Below are positions 1 to 9,274 of a stretch of 64,000 bases of DNA, piece after piece. The stretch spans positions 310,001 to 374,000 of the forward strand of contig NZ_CP090059.1 in NCBI RefSeq assembly GCF_021391395.1, written 5' to 3'. The DNA comes from Sphingomonas cannabina. Its GTDB lineage: Bacteria; Pseudomonadota; Alphaproteobacteria; Sphingomonadales; Sphingomonadaceae. The notes below the pieces were generated by a model, which ran no database searches, was not told where the DNA came from, and saw only the letters and a program-made list of their open reading frames with translations. How positions within the stretch are numbered: position 1 is the stretch's first letter; each line of letters begins with the position of its first letter. The position numbers were made by a program, and so were the translations under genes.

Positions 1-850
1 ACTTGGCGATCATCGCGCCGGCGACGGCGGCATCGAGGTCGGCGTCCGCGAAGACGATGAACGGCGCGTTCCCGCCGAGCTCGAGCGAGACGCGCTTGAC
101 CGTCGCCATGCAGCGCGCGGCGAGCTGCTTGCCGACCGCGGTCGATCCGGTGAAGCTGAACTTGGCGATGCGCGGATCGCCAACCAGCACATCGCCGATC
201 GGTGCGGGGGCGCCGGTGACGATGTTGAACACGCCGGCCGGCACGCCCGCTTCCTCGGCCAGCACCGCCAGCGCGAGCGCGGAGAAGGGGGTGAGCTCGG
301 ACGGCTTCAGCACAATCGTGCAGCCGGGGGCGAGCGCGGGCGCGACCTTGCGCGCGATCATCGACGAGGGGAAGTTCCACGGCGTCACCGCCGCGACGAC
401 GCCGACCGGTGCGCGCGTGACGATCAGCCGCCGGTCGGCCTGATTGGCCGGGATCACCTCGCCGTAGATGCGCCGCGCCTCCTCGGCGAACCATTCGAAA
501 TAGGCGGCGGTCGACCCGACCTCGCCGCGCGCCTCGGCGAGCGGCTTGCCCTGCTCGCTGGTGAGGATGCGCGCCAGGTCCTCGCGGTGCGCGACGATCA
601 GGTCATGCCAGCGGCGCAGGATCTCCGACCGTTCCTTCGCCGAACGCGCGCGCCAGGCGGGCAGCGCACGCTCGGCCGCCGCCACGGCATCGCGCGCCGC
701 TGCGCCGTCGAGATCGGGGACCGTGCCGATCACCGCCCCGGTCGCCGGGTTGGAGACGGCGAGGGTCGCATCGCCGTCGATCCAGCGTCCGCCGACATAA
801 GCCGACCGGCGCAGCAGCTCGGGACGGGCGAGGGCGATGGGGTCGCTCAT
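1..850 (-). CDS. gabD: Aldehyde dehydrogenase, probable succinate-semialdehyde dehydrogenase (partial)
   Basis: NAD(P)-dependent aldehyde dehydrogenase, 283 codons visible; the C-terminal part lies beyond base 1. The N-terminus reads MSDPIALARPELL. Family motifs are TPWNFPSSM (substrate tunnel), FTGSTAVGK (cofactor binding) and ELGGNAP (the general-base glutamate). The catalytic cysteine of the family should lie a few residues past the window edge, so it cannot be checked. The ATG (850-848) overlaps the gabT stop as ATGA, so the two are translationally coupled and probably convert 4-aminobutyrate to succinate through succinate semialdehyde in the cytoplasm. The substrate is inferred from this pairing; another semialdehyde is possible. 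Confidence 0.87.
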   Translation of the reverse strand, partial: MSDPIALARPELLRRSAYVGGRWIDGDATLAVSNPATGAVIGTVPDLDGAAARDAVAAAERALPAWRARSAKERSEILRRWHDLIVAHREDLARILTSEQGKPLAEARGEVGSTAAYFEWFAEEARRIYGEVIPANQADRRLIVTRAPVGVVAAVTPWNFPSSMIARKVAPALAPGCTIVLKPSELTPFSALALAVLAEEAGVPAGVFNIVTGAPAPIGDVLVGDPRIAKFSFTGSTAVGKQLAARCMATVKRVSLELGGNAPFIVFADADLDAAVAGAMIAK

Positions 851-2124
851 TCGCCGGTCTCCCGGGCGAGCGCCTGCTCGAGGATGTCCAGCCCCTCCGC
901 CAGCTGCGCATCCGGGATGGTGAGCGGCGCCAGAATACGGATCGCCTGCCCGAGCGGGCCACAGGTGAGGACGATGAGGCCGCGGTCGAGCGCCCGCGCG
1001 ACCACGCGCTTCGCCGCCTGCGGGTCGGGCGCGCCGGCATCGTCGAGGATGTCGAAGGCAACCATCGCGCCGAGTCCGCGCGGCGCGGAGACGCGGGTCA
1101 AGTCATTGCGCCCCGCGAACCCGGCGATGCGGGCGGAAAGCGCGGCTCCGATCGTGGCGGCACGCTCGCACAGCCGCTCCTCCTCGATCACGTCGAGCAC
1201 GGCCAGTGCGGCCGCGCACGCCATCGGTGAACCGCCGAAGGTGGTGCCGAGCCCGCCCGGGTCGCAGGCGTCCATCACCGCCTTGCGGCCGATCACTCCG
1301 GCGAGCGGGAAGCCGCCGGCGAGCCCCTTGGCCACGGTGATCAGGTCCGGCTCGACCCCGCTGTGCTCGATACCGAACAGCTTTCCGGTGCGGGCGAAGC
1401 CGGTCTGAACCTCGTCGGCGACCAGCAGGATGCCGTGGCGGTCGCAGATGTCGCGAAGCGCGCGCAGCAGCTCGTGCGGCGTCGGGTGGAAGCCGCCTTC
1501 GCCCTGGACCGGCTCGATGATGATCGCGGCGACCTGTTTGGGATCGACGCTCGCGGCGAACAGCAGGTCGAGCGCGCGCAGGCTCTCCGCGACGGTGATG
1601 TCGCCGGACGGGAAGGGCACGTGGTGGATGCCGCCCTGCATCGGGCCGAAGCCGGTCTTGTAGGGGGCGACCTTGCCGGTCAGCGCCATCGTCAGCAGCG
1701 AGCGCCCGTGGAACGCACCGGTGAATGCGATCACCGAGGCCCGCCCGGTCGCGCGGCGGGCGATCTTCACCGCATTCTCGACCGCCTCCGCGCCGGTCGA
1801 GAAGAGCACCGTCTGCGCATCCCCCGCGATCGGTGCGAGCGCGTTCAGGCGCTCGGCCAGCGCGACATAGGGTTCGTAGGCGACGACCTGGAAGGCGGTA
1901 TGCGTGAACCTGTCGAGTTGCGCATGGACCGCCGCCATCACCCTGGGGTGCCGATGCCCCGTGTTGAGCACCGCGATCCCTGCCGCGAAGTCGATGTAGC
2001 GCCGCCCCTCGACGTCCCACAGCTCGGCGTTCTCCGCCCGGTCGGCGGCGATCGCGGTGACGTTGGCGATGCCCCGCGGGATCGCCTCGAGACGGCGACG
2101 GTGGAGCGCGGCGTTGGACTGCAT
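847..2124 (-). CDS. gabT: 4-aminobutyrate aminotransferase (class III PLP transaminase)
   Basis: 425 aa, the usual length for GabT. It transfers the amino group of 4-aminobutyrate to 2-oxoglutarate, giving succinate semialdehyde and glutamate. Visible class-III landmarks: STGAEAVENA (PLP phosphate binding, about 110-119), EPVQGEGG (204-211), VADEVQTGFARTG with the PLP-contacting Asp237, and the Schiff-base lysine K266 in TVAKGLAGGFPL. The stop overlaps the start of the downstream aldehyde dehydrogenase gene. The LysR gene upstream on the same strand is a plausible regulator. Ornithine or acetylornithine transaminases look similar; the dehydrogenase partner favours GabT. Confidence 0.87.
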   Translation of the reverse strand: MQSNAALHRRRLEAIPRGIANVTAIAADRAENAELWDVEGRRYIDFAAGIAVLNTGHRHPRVMAAVHAQLDRFTHTAFQVVAYEPYVALAERLNALAPIAGDAQTVLFSTGAEAVENAVKIARRATGRASVIAFTGAFHGRSLLTMALTGKVAPYKTGFGPMQGGIHHVPFPSGDITVAESLRALDLLFAASVDPKQVAAIIIEPVQGEGGFHPTPHELLRALRDICDRHGILLVADEVQTGFARTGKLFGIEHSGVEPDLITVAKGLAGGFPLAGVIGRKAVMDACDPGGLGTTFGGSPMACAAALAVLDVIEEERLCERAATIGAALSARIAGFAGRNDLTRVSAPRGLGAMVAFDILDDAGAPDPQAAKRVVARALDRGLIVLTCGPLGQAIRILAPLTIPDAQLAEGLDILEQALARETGE

Positions 2125-2264
2125 GGCGGCCTTTCGAAGACAAGCGAACAGGCCGCCAGACTGTCACCCGATGCCGATCGGAATAAGATGCGAACGAGAG
2201 CGGCGGTGGTGCATGCGAATCACCGTCGGGCGGATCGGTATTTGGGAGTTCGGTCCTTCCTTCC

Positions 2265-2370
2265 CGTCACCCCGGACTTGGTCCGGGGTCCACCGGGAGG
2301 CAAGGATCGGACACGGGTTTGAGCACAACCCGCGAGGCCCAGTGGACCCCGGCACAAGGCCGGGGTGACG
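2265..2370. repeat. Paired CCGG hairpin element (family A)
   Basis: Two short hairpins facing each other: CCCCGGACttgGTCCGGGG near the left end and CCCCGGCacaaGGCCGGGG near the right end. CGTCA lies at the left border and TGACG at the right border, and GTCCACC on the left is complementary to GGTGGAC-like sequence on the right. It lies between gabT and its upstream LysR gene. Related copies lie at 14877, 20108, 56987 and 62537, with a hybrid at 9185. It probably folds in RNA or single-stranded DNA; its function is unknown. Confidence 0.85.
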
Positions 2371-2417
2371 GTTGGGAATCAGGCTGGCGGAGGCTCTGAG
2401 CTTCAAATCTCGATGGC

Positions 2418-3386
2418 CTAGACGATCTCCTCCTGCGCCACCGTCGCCACGATCCATCGCCGGAACCGCGCGATCGCCGGGCTCGACCAGCGATCGGTGC
2501 GGGCGATGAGCAGGTACGAGCCGAGCGAGAGCTTCTCGAACGGGCCGTGCTCGCCGCCGAGCTCGACCAGCTGCCCCGCCTCGATCGCGTCGACCGCGAG
2601 GAAATGGTTGGCGAGCGCGATGCCGCGCCCCTGGCACGCGGCGTCGATCGTCAGGTGCGCGTGCCACAATCGCGTGCCGGTGATGTCCTCGGGCACCGCG
2701 ACGCCATGCGCGGTCAGCCATGCGCGCCAATTCTCGAAATTCTCCTCGTGCAGCAGCGGATGCGCCAGCAGGTCGGCCGCGCGCGCGATCGGCGGCGCGC
2801 TCGCCAGATAGGCGGGACTGGCGACCGGAATCACCGACGGCCGCGCCAGCTCGAGCGTGCGCACGTTGGGGGGCAGGTCGATCGATTCGCCATAGGTGGG
2901 TGCGTAGCGGATATCGATGTCGGCCTCGTGCCGGTTGAAGTCCGGCTGATGGTCGCTCGGCCGCACCTCGATCGTCATCCCGGAGTTCGCCATCTCGAAC
3001 GCGCGCATCCGCGACAGCAGCCATTTCGACGCGAAGCCGGGCATGCACCAGATCTTGAGCTGATGGTCGTCGCTCGCCTTGATGAGGTCGAGCGTCGCAT
3101 TGGAGATGAGGTCGATCGCGGCGGCGATGCTGCGGTGATAGGCGAGCCCCTCCGGCGTCAGCGCCGAGCCGGAGCGGGCGCGCTCGAGCAGCACGGTTCC
3201 CGTCCACAGCTCGAGCGTGCGCAGGTGGCGGCTGACCACGGCGTGATCGAGCCCCAGCGTCTGCGCCGCCTTGCGGATCCCGCCGAGCCGGGCCACCGCG
3301 TCGAATGCCCGCAGCGCCGCGAAGGGCGGGATGCTGTTGCGCGGGGGGAGTTCCTTCGTCCCCGGGCCGGGCTCGCGGCTGCTCAA
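2418..3386 (-). CDS. LysR-family transcriptional regulator (GcvA-like)
   Basis: About 322 aa. An N-terminal winged helix-turn-helix (FAALRAFDAVARLGG, then AAQTLGLDHAVVSRHLRTLE) is followed by a LysR substrate-binding domain. It resembles the GcvA/AmpR branch (PPFAALRAFDA). No ATG is available. I chose a TTG at 3386-3384 because GGAG sits 6 nt upstream; a GTG at 3422 would add 12 residues with a poorer site. It lies upstream of gabT-gabD on the same strand and may control them, but its effector cannot be told from sequence. Confidence 0.8.
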   Translation of the reverse strand: MSSREPGPGTKELPPRNSIPPFAALRAFDAVARLGGIRKAAQTLGLDHAVVSRHLRTLELWTGTVLLERARSGSALTPEGLAYHRSIAAAIDLISNATLDLIKASDDHQLKIWCMPGFASKWLLSRMRAFEMANSGMTIEVRPSDHQPDFNRHEADIDIRYAPTYGESIDLPPNVRTLELARPSVIPVASPAYLASAPPIARAADLLAHPLLHEENFENWRAWLTAHGVAVPEDITGTRLWHAHLTIDAACQGRGIALANHFLAVDAIEAGQLVELGGEHGPFEKLSLGSYLLIARTDRWSSPAIARFRRWIVATVAQEEIV

Positions 3387-3478
3387 TGCGGTCTCCGTCG
3401 TCGAACGCGGCCGACCTTTCACGCCATACCGCTCGCTTCCAGCTTGGGAGCTCTCCTCGCCAAACGCAATCGACGGCG

Positions 3479-4720
3479 TCAGTCCCGCGCGGTCGCGTCC
3501 ACCGGCGGCTGGCCGGCGAGCGACTTCGCCACCGCCTCGACCTGCTCCATCACGCGCAGGATGTTGCCCTGGGCGAGCTTGGCGAGATCGGCGTCGCTCC
3601 AGCCGCGGCGGGCGAGCTCGGCGAACACCAGCGGGTAGCCGTCGACGCCCTTGATCCCCTCCGGCCCGGTGCCACCGATGCCGTCGAGGTCGGCGCCGAT
3701 GCCGACATGATCCTTGCCCGCGACCTTGGCGATATGCTCGATGTGATCGGCGACGGTCGCGGCGGTGACGCGCGGCTCGGGATGCGCCTTGTCCCAGGCG
3801 GCGAGGATCACCGGCGCCTTGTCGCCATAACCGTCGGACGGCACGCCGACCGACTTGGCATAATCGTTCCGCGCCTTGTCCCACGCGTTCCACTCGGGCG
3901 AGATGAAGGCGGGGTAGAAATTGACCATCACCACGCCGCCGTTGGCCGCGATCGCCTTCAGCAGCTCGTCGGGGATGTTGCGGGGCCGGTCGGTCAACGC
4001 GCGCGCCGAGGAGTGCGAGGCCATCACCGGCGCCTTGCTCGCCCGAATCGCCGCCGCCATCGTCGTGTCGGCGACGTGGCTGATGTCGACGATCATGCCG
4101 ATGCGGTTCATCTCCGCCACCACCTGGCGGCCGAAGTCGCTGAGGCCCCCGGCACGCGGCGCGTCGGTCGAGCTGTCCGCCCATTCTAGGCTCTTGCCGT
4201 GGGTCAAGGTCATGTAGCCGACGCCGAGCGCTTTGTACTGGCGCAGCACCGACAGGCGCCCGTCGATCTGGTGCCCGCCCTCGACGCCCATCAGCGAGGC
4301 GATCTTCCCAGCCTTCTGGATGCGGCGCACGTCGGCGGCGGTGGTCGCGAGCTCGAAGGTGTCGGGATGCTCGGCGACGAAGCGGCGGACGATGTCGATC
4401 TCCTCCAGCGTCACCTCGACCGCGCGCGGGCCGGTGATGCTGGCGTCGATGTAGACCGACCAGAACTGGCCGCCGACATGGCCCTTGCGGAGCCGCGGGA
4501 TGTCGGTCTGGAGCGGCAGCGGAAGCTTCGACGTGTCCTTGTCGAGGTCGACCGATTCCACCTTCGCCTCGTATTTCTCGCGAATCTCCCAGGGCAGATC
4601 GTTGTGGCCGTCGATCACCGGATATTGGCGCAGCAGCTTCTCGGCGCGGGCGAGATCGGCGGGTGCCGGCGCAGCGGCCTGAGGCGCGGCGGTCGCGAGC
4701 AGCAGCGAAAGGATCATCAT
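3479..4720 (-). CDS. Secreted membrane dipeptidase, peptidase family M19
   Basis: 413 aa zinc dipeptidase of the renal-dipeptidase family. The N-terminus MMILSLLLATAAPQAAA is a signal peptide, so the enzyme acts in the periplasm. Metal ligands expected for M19 are present: H39 and D41 in DGHNDLPW, the glutamate in GVEGGH, and histidines in DISHVAD and ASHSSARAL. ATG-ATG at 4720 was chosen because AGGGGGG lies about 8 nt upstream; a longer frame extends upstream but lacks signal-peptide logic. It stands alone, with a regulatory gap of about 185 bp before the gene upstream. It probably cleaves dipeptides, including D-amino-acid or dehydro forms. Confidence 0.88.
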   Translation of the reverse strand: MMILSLLLATAAPQAAAPAPADLARAEKLLRQYPVIDGHNDLPWEIREKYEAKVESVDLDKDTSKLPLPLQTDIPRLRKGHVGGQFWSVYIDASITGPRAVEVTLEEIDIVRRFVAEHPDTFELATTAADVRRIQKAGKIASLMGVEGGHQIDGRLSVLRQYKALGVGYMTLTHGKSLEWADSSTDAPRAGGLSDFGRQVVAEMNRIGMIVDISHVADTTMAAAIRASKAPVMASHSSARALTDRPRNIPDELLKAIAANGGVVMVNFYPAFISPEWNAWDKARNDYAKSVGVPSDGYGDKAPVILAAWDKAHPEPRVTAATVADHIEHIAKVAGKDHVGIGADLDGIGGTGPEGIKGVDGYPLVFAELARRGWSDADLAKLAQGNILRVMEQVEAVAKSLAGQPPVDATARD

Positions 4721-4865
4721 CGGCAACCCCCCTCGAAAATTTTTTACAGAATTCTTACAAGACCCGGAACCGGTCCCGATATCCGGCGTTGATACTCCGC
4801 TTGAACGAAAGAACGAGCATCTTTTGACGGATTGAAAACCGCATGGTGGACGATCCGTCATAGGG

Positions 4866-4891
4866 AGCCCCGCCGCGAAAGCGACGGGGCT
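4866..4891 (-). terminator. Hairpin after the small ATPase gene
   Basis: Stem 4866-4876 pairs with 4881-4891 (AGCCCCGCCGC with GCGACGGGGCT, loop GAAA), 15 nt after the stop of the minus-strand ATPase gene. No clear T-run follows, so it may protect the mRNA 3' end rather than be a strong intrinsic terminator. Confidence 0.5.
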
Positions 4892-4905
4892 TACCTGTAT
4901 CCGGG

Positions 4906-5451
4906 TCAGGCGCCGATCGCCGCGCGCACGAACGCAACCCGCTCCGCGACGCCGACGCGCGGCAGCTCGACCAGCACATAGCCATAGCTCCGATAGGTCT
5001 CGACCATCGCCGCCTGTGTCGCCTCGGCGAGTTCCGGCGATTGCTTGCGTTCGGCATCGTGCGCGTAGATCTCTGCCCAGAAGGGGGCGATGAACACGCG
5101 GGCGTTGTAGCGGACCTCGTGCGCCGCGGCGTCGATGTGCGGCGGCACCGGCAGGTTCGAGACGCGGAGGAAGCCGACCACGTCGGGCACCCCGCGGTCC
5201 ATCATCGTCACGCGCCCGCTCGCCAGCGCCGCCCGCTGCGCGGCGACGTCGCGGACCAGCATCTCCTCCGCAAAAGCGAGCTCGTCGCCCCAGGGCAGTG
5301 CGGTTCCGCCGGTCGCGAGCTGCTCCTTGATCACCGCACGGCCGACCTCCGGGCTGGTGGCGATCCCCGCGGCGGCGAGTGCCTCGATCAGCGTGGTCTT
5401 GCCCGATCCGGGGCCGCCGGTGACGACGTGGAGGCGATCGGTCGGGATCAC
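4906..5451 (-). CDS. Predicted small P-loop ATPase (AAA_28-like)
   Basis: 181 aa. The Walker A motif GGPGSGKTT sits at residues 12-20, right after the first strand. MDRGVPD may be the Walker-B-like segment. The rest is alpha-helical with PEVGRAVIKEQL and ETYRSYGYVLVELP, as in the small predicted ATPases grouped as AAA_28; no attached enzymatic domain is seen. The GTG start (5451) overlaps the stop of the upstream SGNH hydrolase (GTGA), so it is the last gene of a coupled run. A nucleotide or NAD-related kinase activity is possible but not shown. Confidence 0.75.
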   Translation of the reverse strand: MIPTDRLHVVTGGPGSGKTTLIEALAAAGIATSPEVGRAVIKEQLATGGTALPWGDELAFAEEMLVRDVAAQRAALASGRVTMMDRGVPDVVGFLRVSNLPVPPHIDAAAHEVRYNARVFIAPFWAEIYAHDAERKQSPELAEATQAAMVETYRSYGYVLVELPRVGVAERVAFVRAAIGA

Positions 5452-6170
5452 CGGGCGCGCTCGACCGTTGCGAGCCACTCCCGCGCCATCAGCCCGTGCC
5501 CGGCATAGGTCGGATGCACGCCGTCCCAAGCCCAGTGACTCGCCGGAGCGCGGGCCATCGCGCGATCGAAGGCGGCCTGATAGCGGACCAGCGGCAGGCG
5601 GTAGCGCCGCGCAAGCTCGGCCACGATCGCCTGGCGTTCGGCCAGTCGTGCGCGGAGTTCCGGTGTGATCGGGGCATAGCGGCCCACCGGCAGCAGGAAG
5701 GGCTCGCCCAGCACGATCCTCACCTCGGGCAAGGCCGCTCGCGTGCGCTCGATGAGCGCGGCATAGGTCCGGCGATAGGCGTCCGCCGGCACCGGTTTGT
5801 CCGAAAGCAGGTCGTTGATGCCGACAAGGATGCTGAGGACGTCCGGCTTCAGGTCGATCACGTCGGTTTGCCAGCGGCGTTCCAGATCGACCACCGTGTT
5901 CCCGCCGATGCCGCGGTTGACGAACCGCAGGCGCCGTTCGGGGAGGTCTGCGCCGATCTCGGCGGCGATCAGATAGGCATAGTCCTGCCCCATGATGTGG
6001 TTCTGGTCATCGCCTTCGCGCCACCGGCCGCCGTCGGTGATCGAATCGCCCTGGAACAGGATGACCGCGCCCGGGCGAAGGGCTTCGAGCCGTTCGCCCG
6101 CATTCGCGACGCCGGTCAGGCCGGTGACGAGCAGCAGTGGCAGGAGGAGACGGCGAACGTGTTGGAACAT
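5448..6170 (-). CDS. Secreted SGNH/GDSL-type esterase
   Basis: 240 aa with a cleavable signal peptide ending VANA-GE. The four SGNH blocks are visible: nucleophile S43 in FQGDSITDG, the glycine of RGIGGN (about 87-91), N119 in VGIND, and D216/H219 in WDGVHPT. The family contains carbohydrate O-acetylesterases and lysophospholipases. Because the neighbour upstream is a secreted sialidase, deacetylation of a glycan or sialic acid is an attractive guess, but it is inference. It shares GTGA with the following ATPase gene. Confidence 0.83.
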   Translation of the reverse strand: MFQHVRRLLLPLLLVTGLTGVANAGERLEALRPGAVILFQGDSITDGGRWREGDDQNHIMGQDYAYLIAAEIGADLPERRLRFVNRGIGGNTVVDLERRWQTDVIDLKPDVLSILVGINDLLSDKPVPADAYRRTYAALIERTRAALPEVRIVLGEPFLLPVGRYAPITPELRARLAERQAIVAELARRYRLPLVRYQAAFDRAMARAPASHWAWDGVHPTYAGHGLMAREWLATVERAR

Positions 6171-6196
6171 GGTTGGCTTGTCCGGATCTACGATCA

Positions 6197-6324
6197 GATC
6201 CTCCCCCGCCAGGGGGAGGTGCCAGCCGCAGGCTGACGGAGGGGGAGGACGGCGACTCATTATCGGTGTGCTTCCGCCCCTTCCGTCACGCTTCGCGTGC
6301 CACCTCCCCCTGGCGGGGGAGGAT
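6197..6324. repeat. Long palindromic element (CTCCCCC family)
   Basis: Arms GATCCTCCCCCGCCAGGGGG (from 6197) and its inverted counterpart CCCCCTGGCGGGGGAGGAT (ending 6324) enclose smaller inverted segments (GCCAGCCGCAGGCTGACGG and CCGTCACGCTTCGCGTGCC). Similar GGGGGAGG elements are common in sphingomonad intergenic DNA. It lies between the sialidase and SGNH genes and overlaps the 3' end of the sialidase frame. Confidence 0.8.
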
Positions 6325-7456
6325 TGAAGAGGGTCACCTGATCGCACAGCCGGGCCGGATCGAGCACGACATGGCGGATGCGGGTGCGGTCGTGGGTATA
6401 GGTGACGTGGACAAGCCCGTCCCGCGCCTGGATCACAGCGGGATAGGCATAGCCGTTATCGATCGGCTTGCTTTCGAGCGTCAGCACCGGCCGCCAATGC
6501 ACCCCGTCATCCGAGAGCGCGACGTTGAGCGGATAGCGCGGCCCCTTGCCGGGGCGATCGGGATAGTGCGCGCTATGGTTGTAGACCAGCAGCTGCCGCC
6601 CGTCCTTCAGCGTCACCGCGTCGGTACCCGAATTGGGATTGGGCAGGTCGATCGCCGCCAGCGGCGACCAGTTGCGACCGCCGTCCCGAGACCAGCTCAT
6701 CGCCAGCGCGCCCTGCCGGGTCCGCGCCACCGCCTCCAGCACGCCGTCCTTGTGGACCAGGATGCTCGGCTGGATCGCGTCGATATGTTCGGGCGAGGCG
6801 ACCGGCGCGGTCGCGGTCCAGCTCCTGCCACCATCTGCGCTGCGTTCGAAATGCAGCGACCAGTCGTCGCCCTCGCGCTCGGTGCTGGACGGGGCGAGCC
6901 AGCTGCCGTCGACGAGCGTCACGGGCTTGTTCTTGATCGGGCCGAGGATGCCGTCGGGCAGGCGGCGCGGCGCGCTCCATGAGCGGCCGTCATCGCTCGA
7001 CGTCATCGCCATGCCCCACCAATGGCGCGGATCGGGCCCGACCTTGTAGAACAGCGTCAGCGGTCCATGCGCGGGTTGGAACAGCACCGGATTCCAGGTC
7101 GGCAGCCGCGTGCCGTCGGGCTGGACGCCGTCGGCGACCTTGACCGGCGTCTGCCAGCTATCGCCCTCCTGCCGCGCGAGATAGATGCTGACGTCAGGAT
7201 GGCGCTCGTGCGTGCCGCCGAACCAGGCGGCGAGCAGCGTGCCGGCGCTGGTCTCGGCGATCGTCGAGGCGTGCGCCTGCGGATAGGGCGCGCTCTCGTA
7301 GATGAAGCCCGAAGCGAGGATTGCCGACTGCGCGGTGCAGGCCGGCACCGCAGCCGGAGCGGGTGCCGCCCATCCGGAGATCGAGGCGCAAAGCAGCGCG
7401 GCGGCGGGTGCCAGGGTCCGGACGAACCGCCGCACCAGCCGCCGCGCCGGGATCAC
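6260..7456 (-). CDS. Secreted sialidase / BNR-repeat neuraminidase family
   Basis: 398 aa six-bladed-propeller hydrolase type (BNR). It has an N-terminal signal peptide ([15 protein letters not shown]). Four Asp-boxes are visible: [23 protein letters not shown] and [30 protein letters not shown] and GYAYPAVIQ match the sialidase-like fold. The start is GTG (7456), overlapping the etfA stop as GTGA; GTG codons slightly downstream are alternatives. The last 20 or so residues (PPPPGGGG onward) are translated from the palindromic element at 6197-6324. Exo-alpha-sialidase is the likely activity; other exo-glycosidases share the fold. Confidence 0.8.
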   Translation of the reverse strand: MIPARRLVRRFVRTLAPAAALLCASISGWAAPAPAAVPACTAQSAILASGFIYESAPYPQAHASTIAETSAGTLLAAWFGGTHERHPDVSIYLARQEGDSWQTPVKVADGVQPDGTRLPTWNPVLFQPAHGPLTLFYKVGPDPRHWWGMAMTSSDDGRSWSAPRRLPDGILGPIKNKPVTLVDGSWLAPSSTEREGDDWSLHFERSADGGRSWTATAPVASPEHIDAIQPSILVHKDGVLEAVARTRQGALAMSWSRDGGRNWSPLAAIDLPNPNSGTDAVTLKDGRQLLVYNHSAHYPDRPGKGPRYPLNVALSDDGVHWRPVLTLESKPIDNGYAYPAVIQARDGLVHVTYTHDRTRIRHVVLDPARLCDQVTLFNPPPPGGGGTRSVTEGAEAHR

Positions 7457-8382
7457 AGCTTCGAGGTCAGCTCGGGAACGACCTTGAACAGGTCGCCGAC
7501 CAGGCCGATGTCGGCGACCTGGAAGATCGGCGCGTCCTCGTCCTTGTTGATGGCGATGATGGTCTTGGAGTCCTTCATGCCGGCGAGGTGCTGGATCGCG
7601 CCCGAGATGCCGATCGCGATATAGACCTCGGGCGCGACGATCTTGCCGGTCTGGCCGACCTGATAGTCGTTGGGGACATAGCCCGCATCCACCGCCGCGC
7701 GCGACGCGCCGACCGCGGCGCCGAGCTTGTCGGCGAGCGGCTCGATGATCGTGTGGAAGTTCTCGCTGTTCTGCAGCGCGCGGCCACCCGAGACGATCAC
7801 CTTCGCGCTGGTCAGCTCCGGACGCTCCGACTTGGCGAGCTCGGCGCCGACGAAGCTGGAGACGCCCTTGTCGCCCGTACCCGAGATCTTCTCGATGCCT
7901 GCCGAGCCGCCGTCGGCCGCCGCCTTCTCGAAGGTGGTGGTGCGCACGGTCAGTACCTTCTTCGCGTCCTTCGACTGTACCGTAGCGATCGCGTTGCCGG
8001 CGTAGATCGGGCGGGTGAAGGTGTCTGCGCTCTCGACCGAGAGGATGTCGGAGACCTGCATCACGTCGAGCAGCGCGGCGACGCGCGGCGCGATGTTCTT
8101 GCCCGTGGTGGTTGCGGGCGCGACGAAGGCGTCGTGGCTCGCCATCAGATCGGCGACCAGCGGCGCGACATTCTCGGCGAGGCCATGCGCATAGGCGGCG
8201 TCATCGGCGACCAGCACTTTGCCGACACCGGCGATCTTCGCGGCCGCCTGTGCGACGCCGTCGACGCCCTGGCCCGCGACCAGCAGGTCGACGTCGCCCA
8301 GCTTCGCCGCCGCGGTCACCGCCGCCAGCGTCGCGTCCTTGACGGTGGCCCCGTCATGCTCGACCCAGACCAGCACGCTCAT
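7453..8382 (-). CDS. etfA: Electron transfer flavoprotein, alpha subunit
   Basis: 309 aa, the usual length. With EtfB it forms the FAD/AMP heterodimer that passes electrons from acyl-CoA and other dehydrogenases to ETF-ubiquinone oxidoreductase. The C-terminal FAD domain is complete: [61 protein letters not shown] and [10 protein letters not shown]. Its ATG overlaps the etfB stop (ATGA), and its stop overlaps the sialidase GTG, so etfB-etfA-sialidase is one coupled string. The ubiquinone oxidoreductase gene is not in this window. Confidence 0.96.
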   Translation of the reverse strand: MSVLVWVEHDGATVKDATLAAVTAAAKLGDVDLLVAGQGVDGVAQAAAKIAGVGKVLVADDAAYAHGLAENVAPLVADLMASHDAFVAPATTTGKNIAPRVAALLDVMQVSDILSVESADTFTRPIYAGNAIATVQSKDAKKVLTVRTTTFEKAAADGGSAGIEKISGTGDKGVSSFVGAELAKSERPELTSAKVIVSGGRALQNSENFHTIIEPLADKLGAAVGASRAAVDAGYVPNDYQVGQTGKIVAPEVYIAIGISGAIQHLAGMKDSKTIIAINKDEDAPIFQVADIGLVGDLFKVVPELTSKL

Positions 8383-9128
8383 TTCGCCACTCCCAGAGCC
8401 TTGAGCTTCGTCACCAGTTCGTCGACGTCGGCGACCTTGACGCCCGCCGTGCGCTTCGCCGGCTCGACCACCTTGAGCGTGGTCAGGCGCGGGCTCACGT
8501 CGACGCCATAGTCGGCGGGCGACTTGGTCGCGAGCGGCTTGGACTTGGCCTTCATGATGTTGGGGAGCGACGCATAGCGCGGCTCGTTGAGGCGCAGGTC
8601 CGTGGTGACGATCGCCGGCAGCTTGAGCTCGACCGTCTCGAGGCCGCCGTCGACCTCGCGGGTGACCTTCACGGTCTCGCCCGCGACCTCGACCTTGGAG
8701 GCGAAGGTGCCCTGGCCCCAGCCGGTCAGCGCGCCGAGCATCTGGCCGGTCTGGTTGTTGTCGTCGTCGATCGCCTGCTTGCCGAGGATGATCAGGCCCG
8801 GCTGCTCCTCGTCGGCGATCGCCTTCAGGATCTTGGCGACGCCCAGCGGCTCGACCTTCTCTTCGGTCTGCACCAGGATCGCGCGATCGGCGCCCATCGC
8901 CAGCGCGGTGCGCAGCGTCTCCTGCGCCTTCGCCTCGCCGATCGAGACCGCGACGATCTCGGTCGCCACGCCCTTTTCCTTGAGGCGGATGGCCTCCTCG
9001 ACGGCGATCTCGTCGAAGGGGTTCATGCTCATCTTGACGTTGGCGAGGTCGACCCCCGTCCCGTCCGCCTTCACGCGGGGCTTCACGTTGTAGTCAAGCA
9101 CGCGCTTGACCGGCACTAGGACCTTCAT
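8379..9128 (-). CDS. etfB: Electron transfer flavoprotein, beta subunit
   Basis: 249 aa. It begins [14 protein letters not shown], typical of EtfB, and carries [38 protein letters not shown] (AMP binding) and [25 protein letters not shown] (the recognition loop that contacts partner dehydrogenases). Partner of EtfA, overlapping it by ATGA. The next gene upstream, sucC, is on the same strand, separated by a 146-bp gap with a palindromic repeat, so readthrough from sucC is possible. Confidence 0.96.
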   Translation of the reverse strand: MKVLVPVKRVLDYNVKPRVKADGTGVDLANVKMSMNPFDEIAVEEAIRLKEKGVATEIVAVSIGEAKAQETLRTALAMGADRAILVQTEEKVEPLGVAKILKAIADEEQPGLIILGKQAIDDDNNQTGQMLGALTGWGQGTFASKVEVAGETVKVTREVDGGLETVELKLPAIVTTDLRLNEPRYASLPNIMKAKSKPLATKSPADYGVDVSPRLTTLKVVEPAKRTAGVKVADVDELVTKLKALGVAK

Positions 9129-9184
9129 TCTGCTCTCCCATGGTTTCGTCTCTTCCTGGGGAGGAAAGAGCCGAACCTGTCCTC

Positions 9185-9268
9185 CGTCATCCCGGCGAAA
9201 GCCGGGATCCAGGAGTCACGAGCGACAAAGCAGAGACACCCTGGACCCCGGCCCCCGCCGGGGTGACG
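9185..9268. repeat. Hybrid paired hairpin element
   Basis: The left half is the TCCCGGCgaaaGCCGGGA hairpin of family B; the right half is the GACCCCGGCcccCGCCGGGGTGACG hairpin of family A. The CGTCA / TGACG borders are kept. It lies between sucC and etfB. Confidence 0.8.
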
Positions 9269-9274
9269 CTATTC

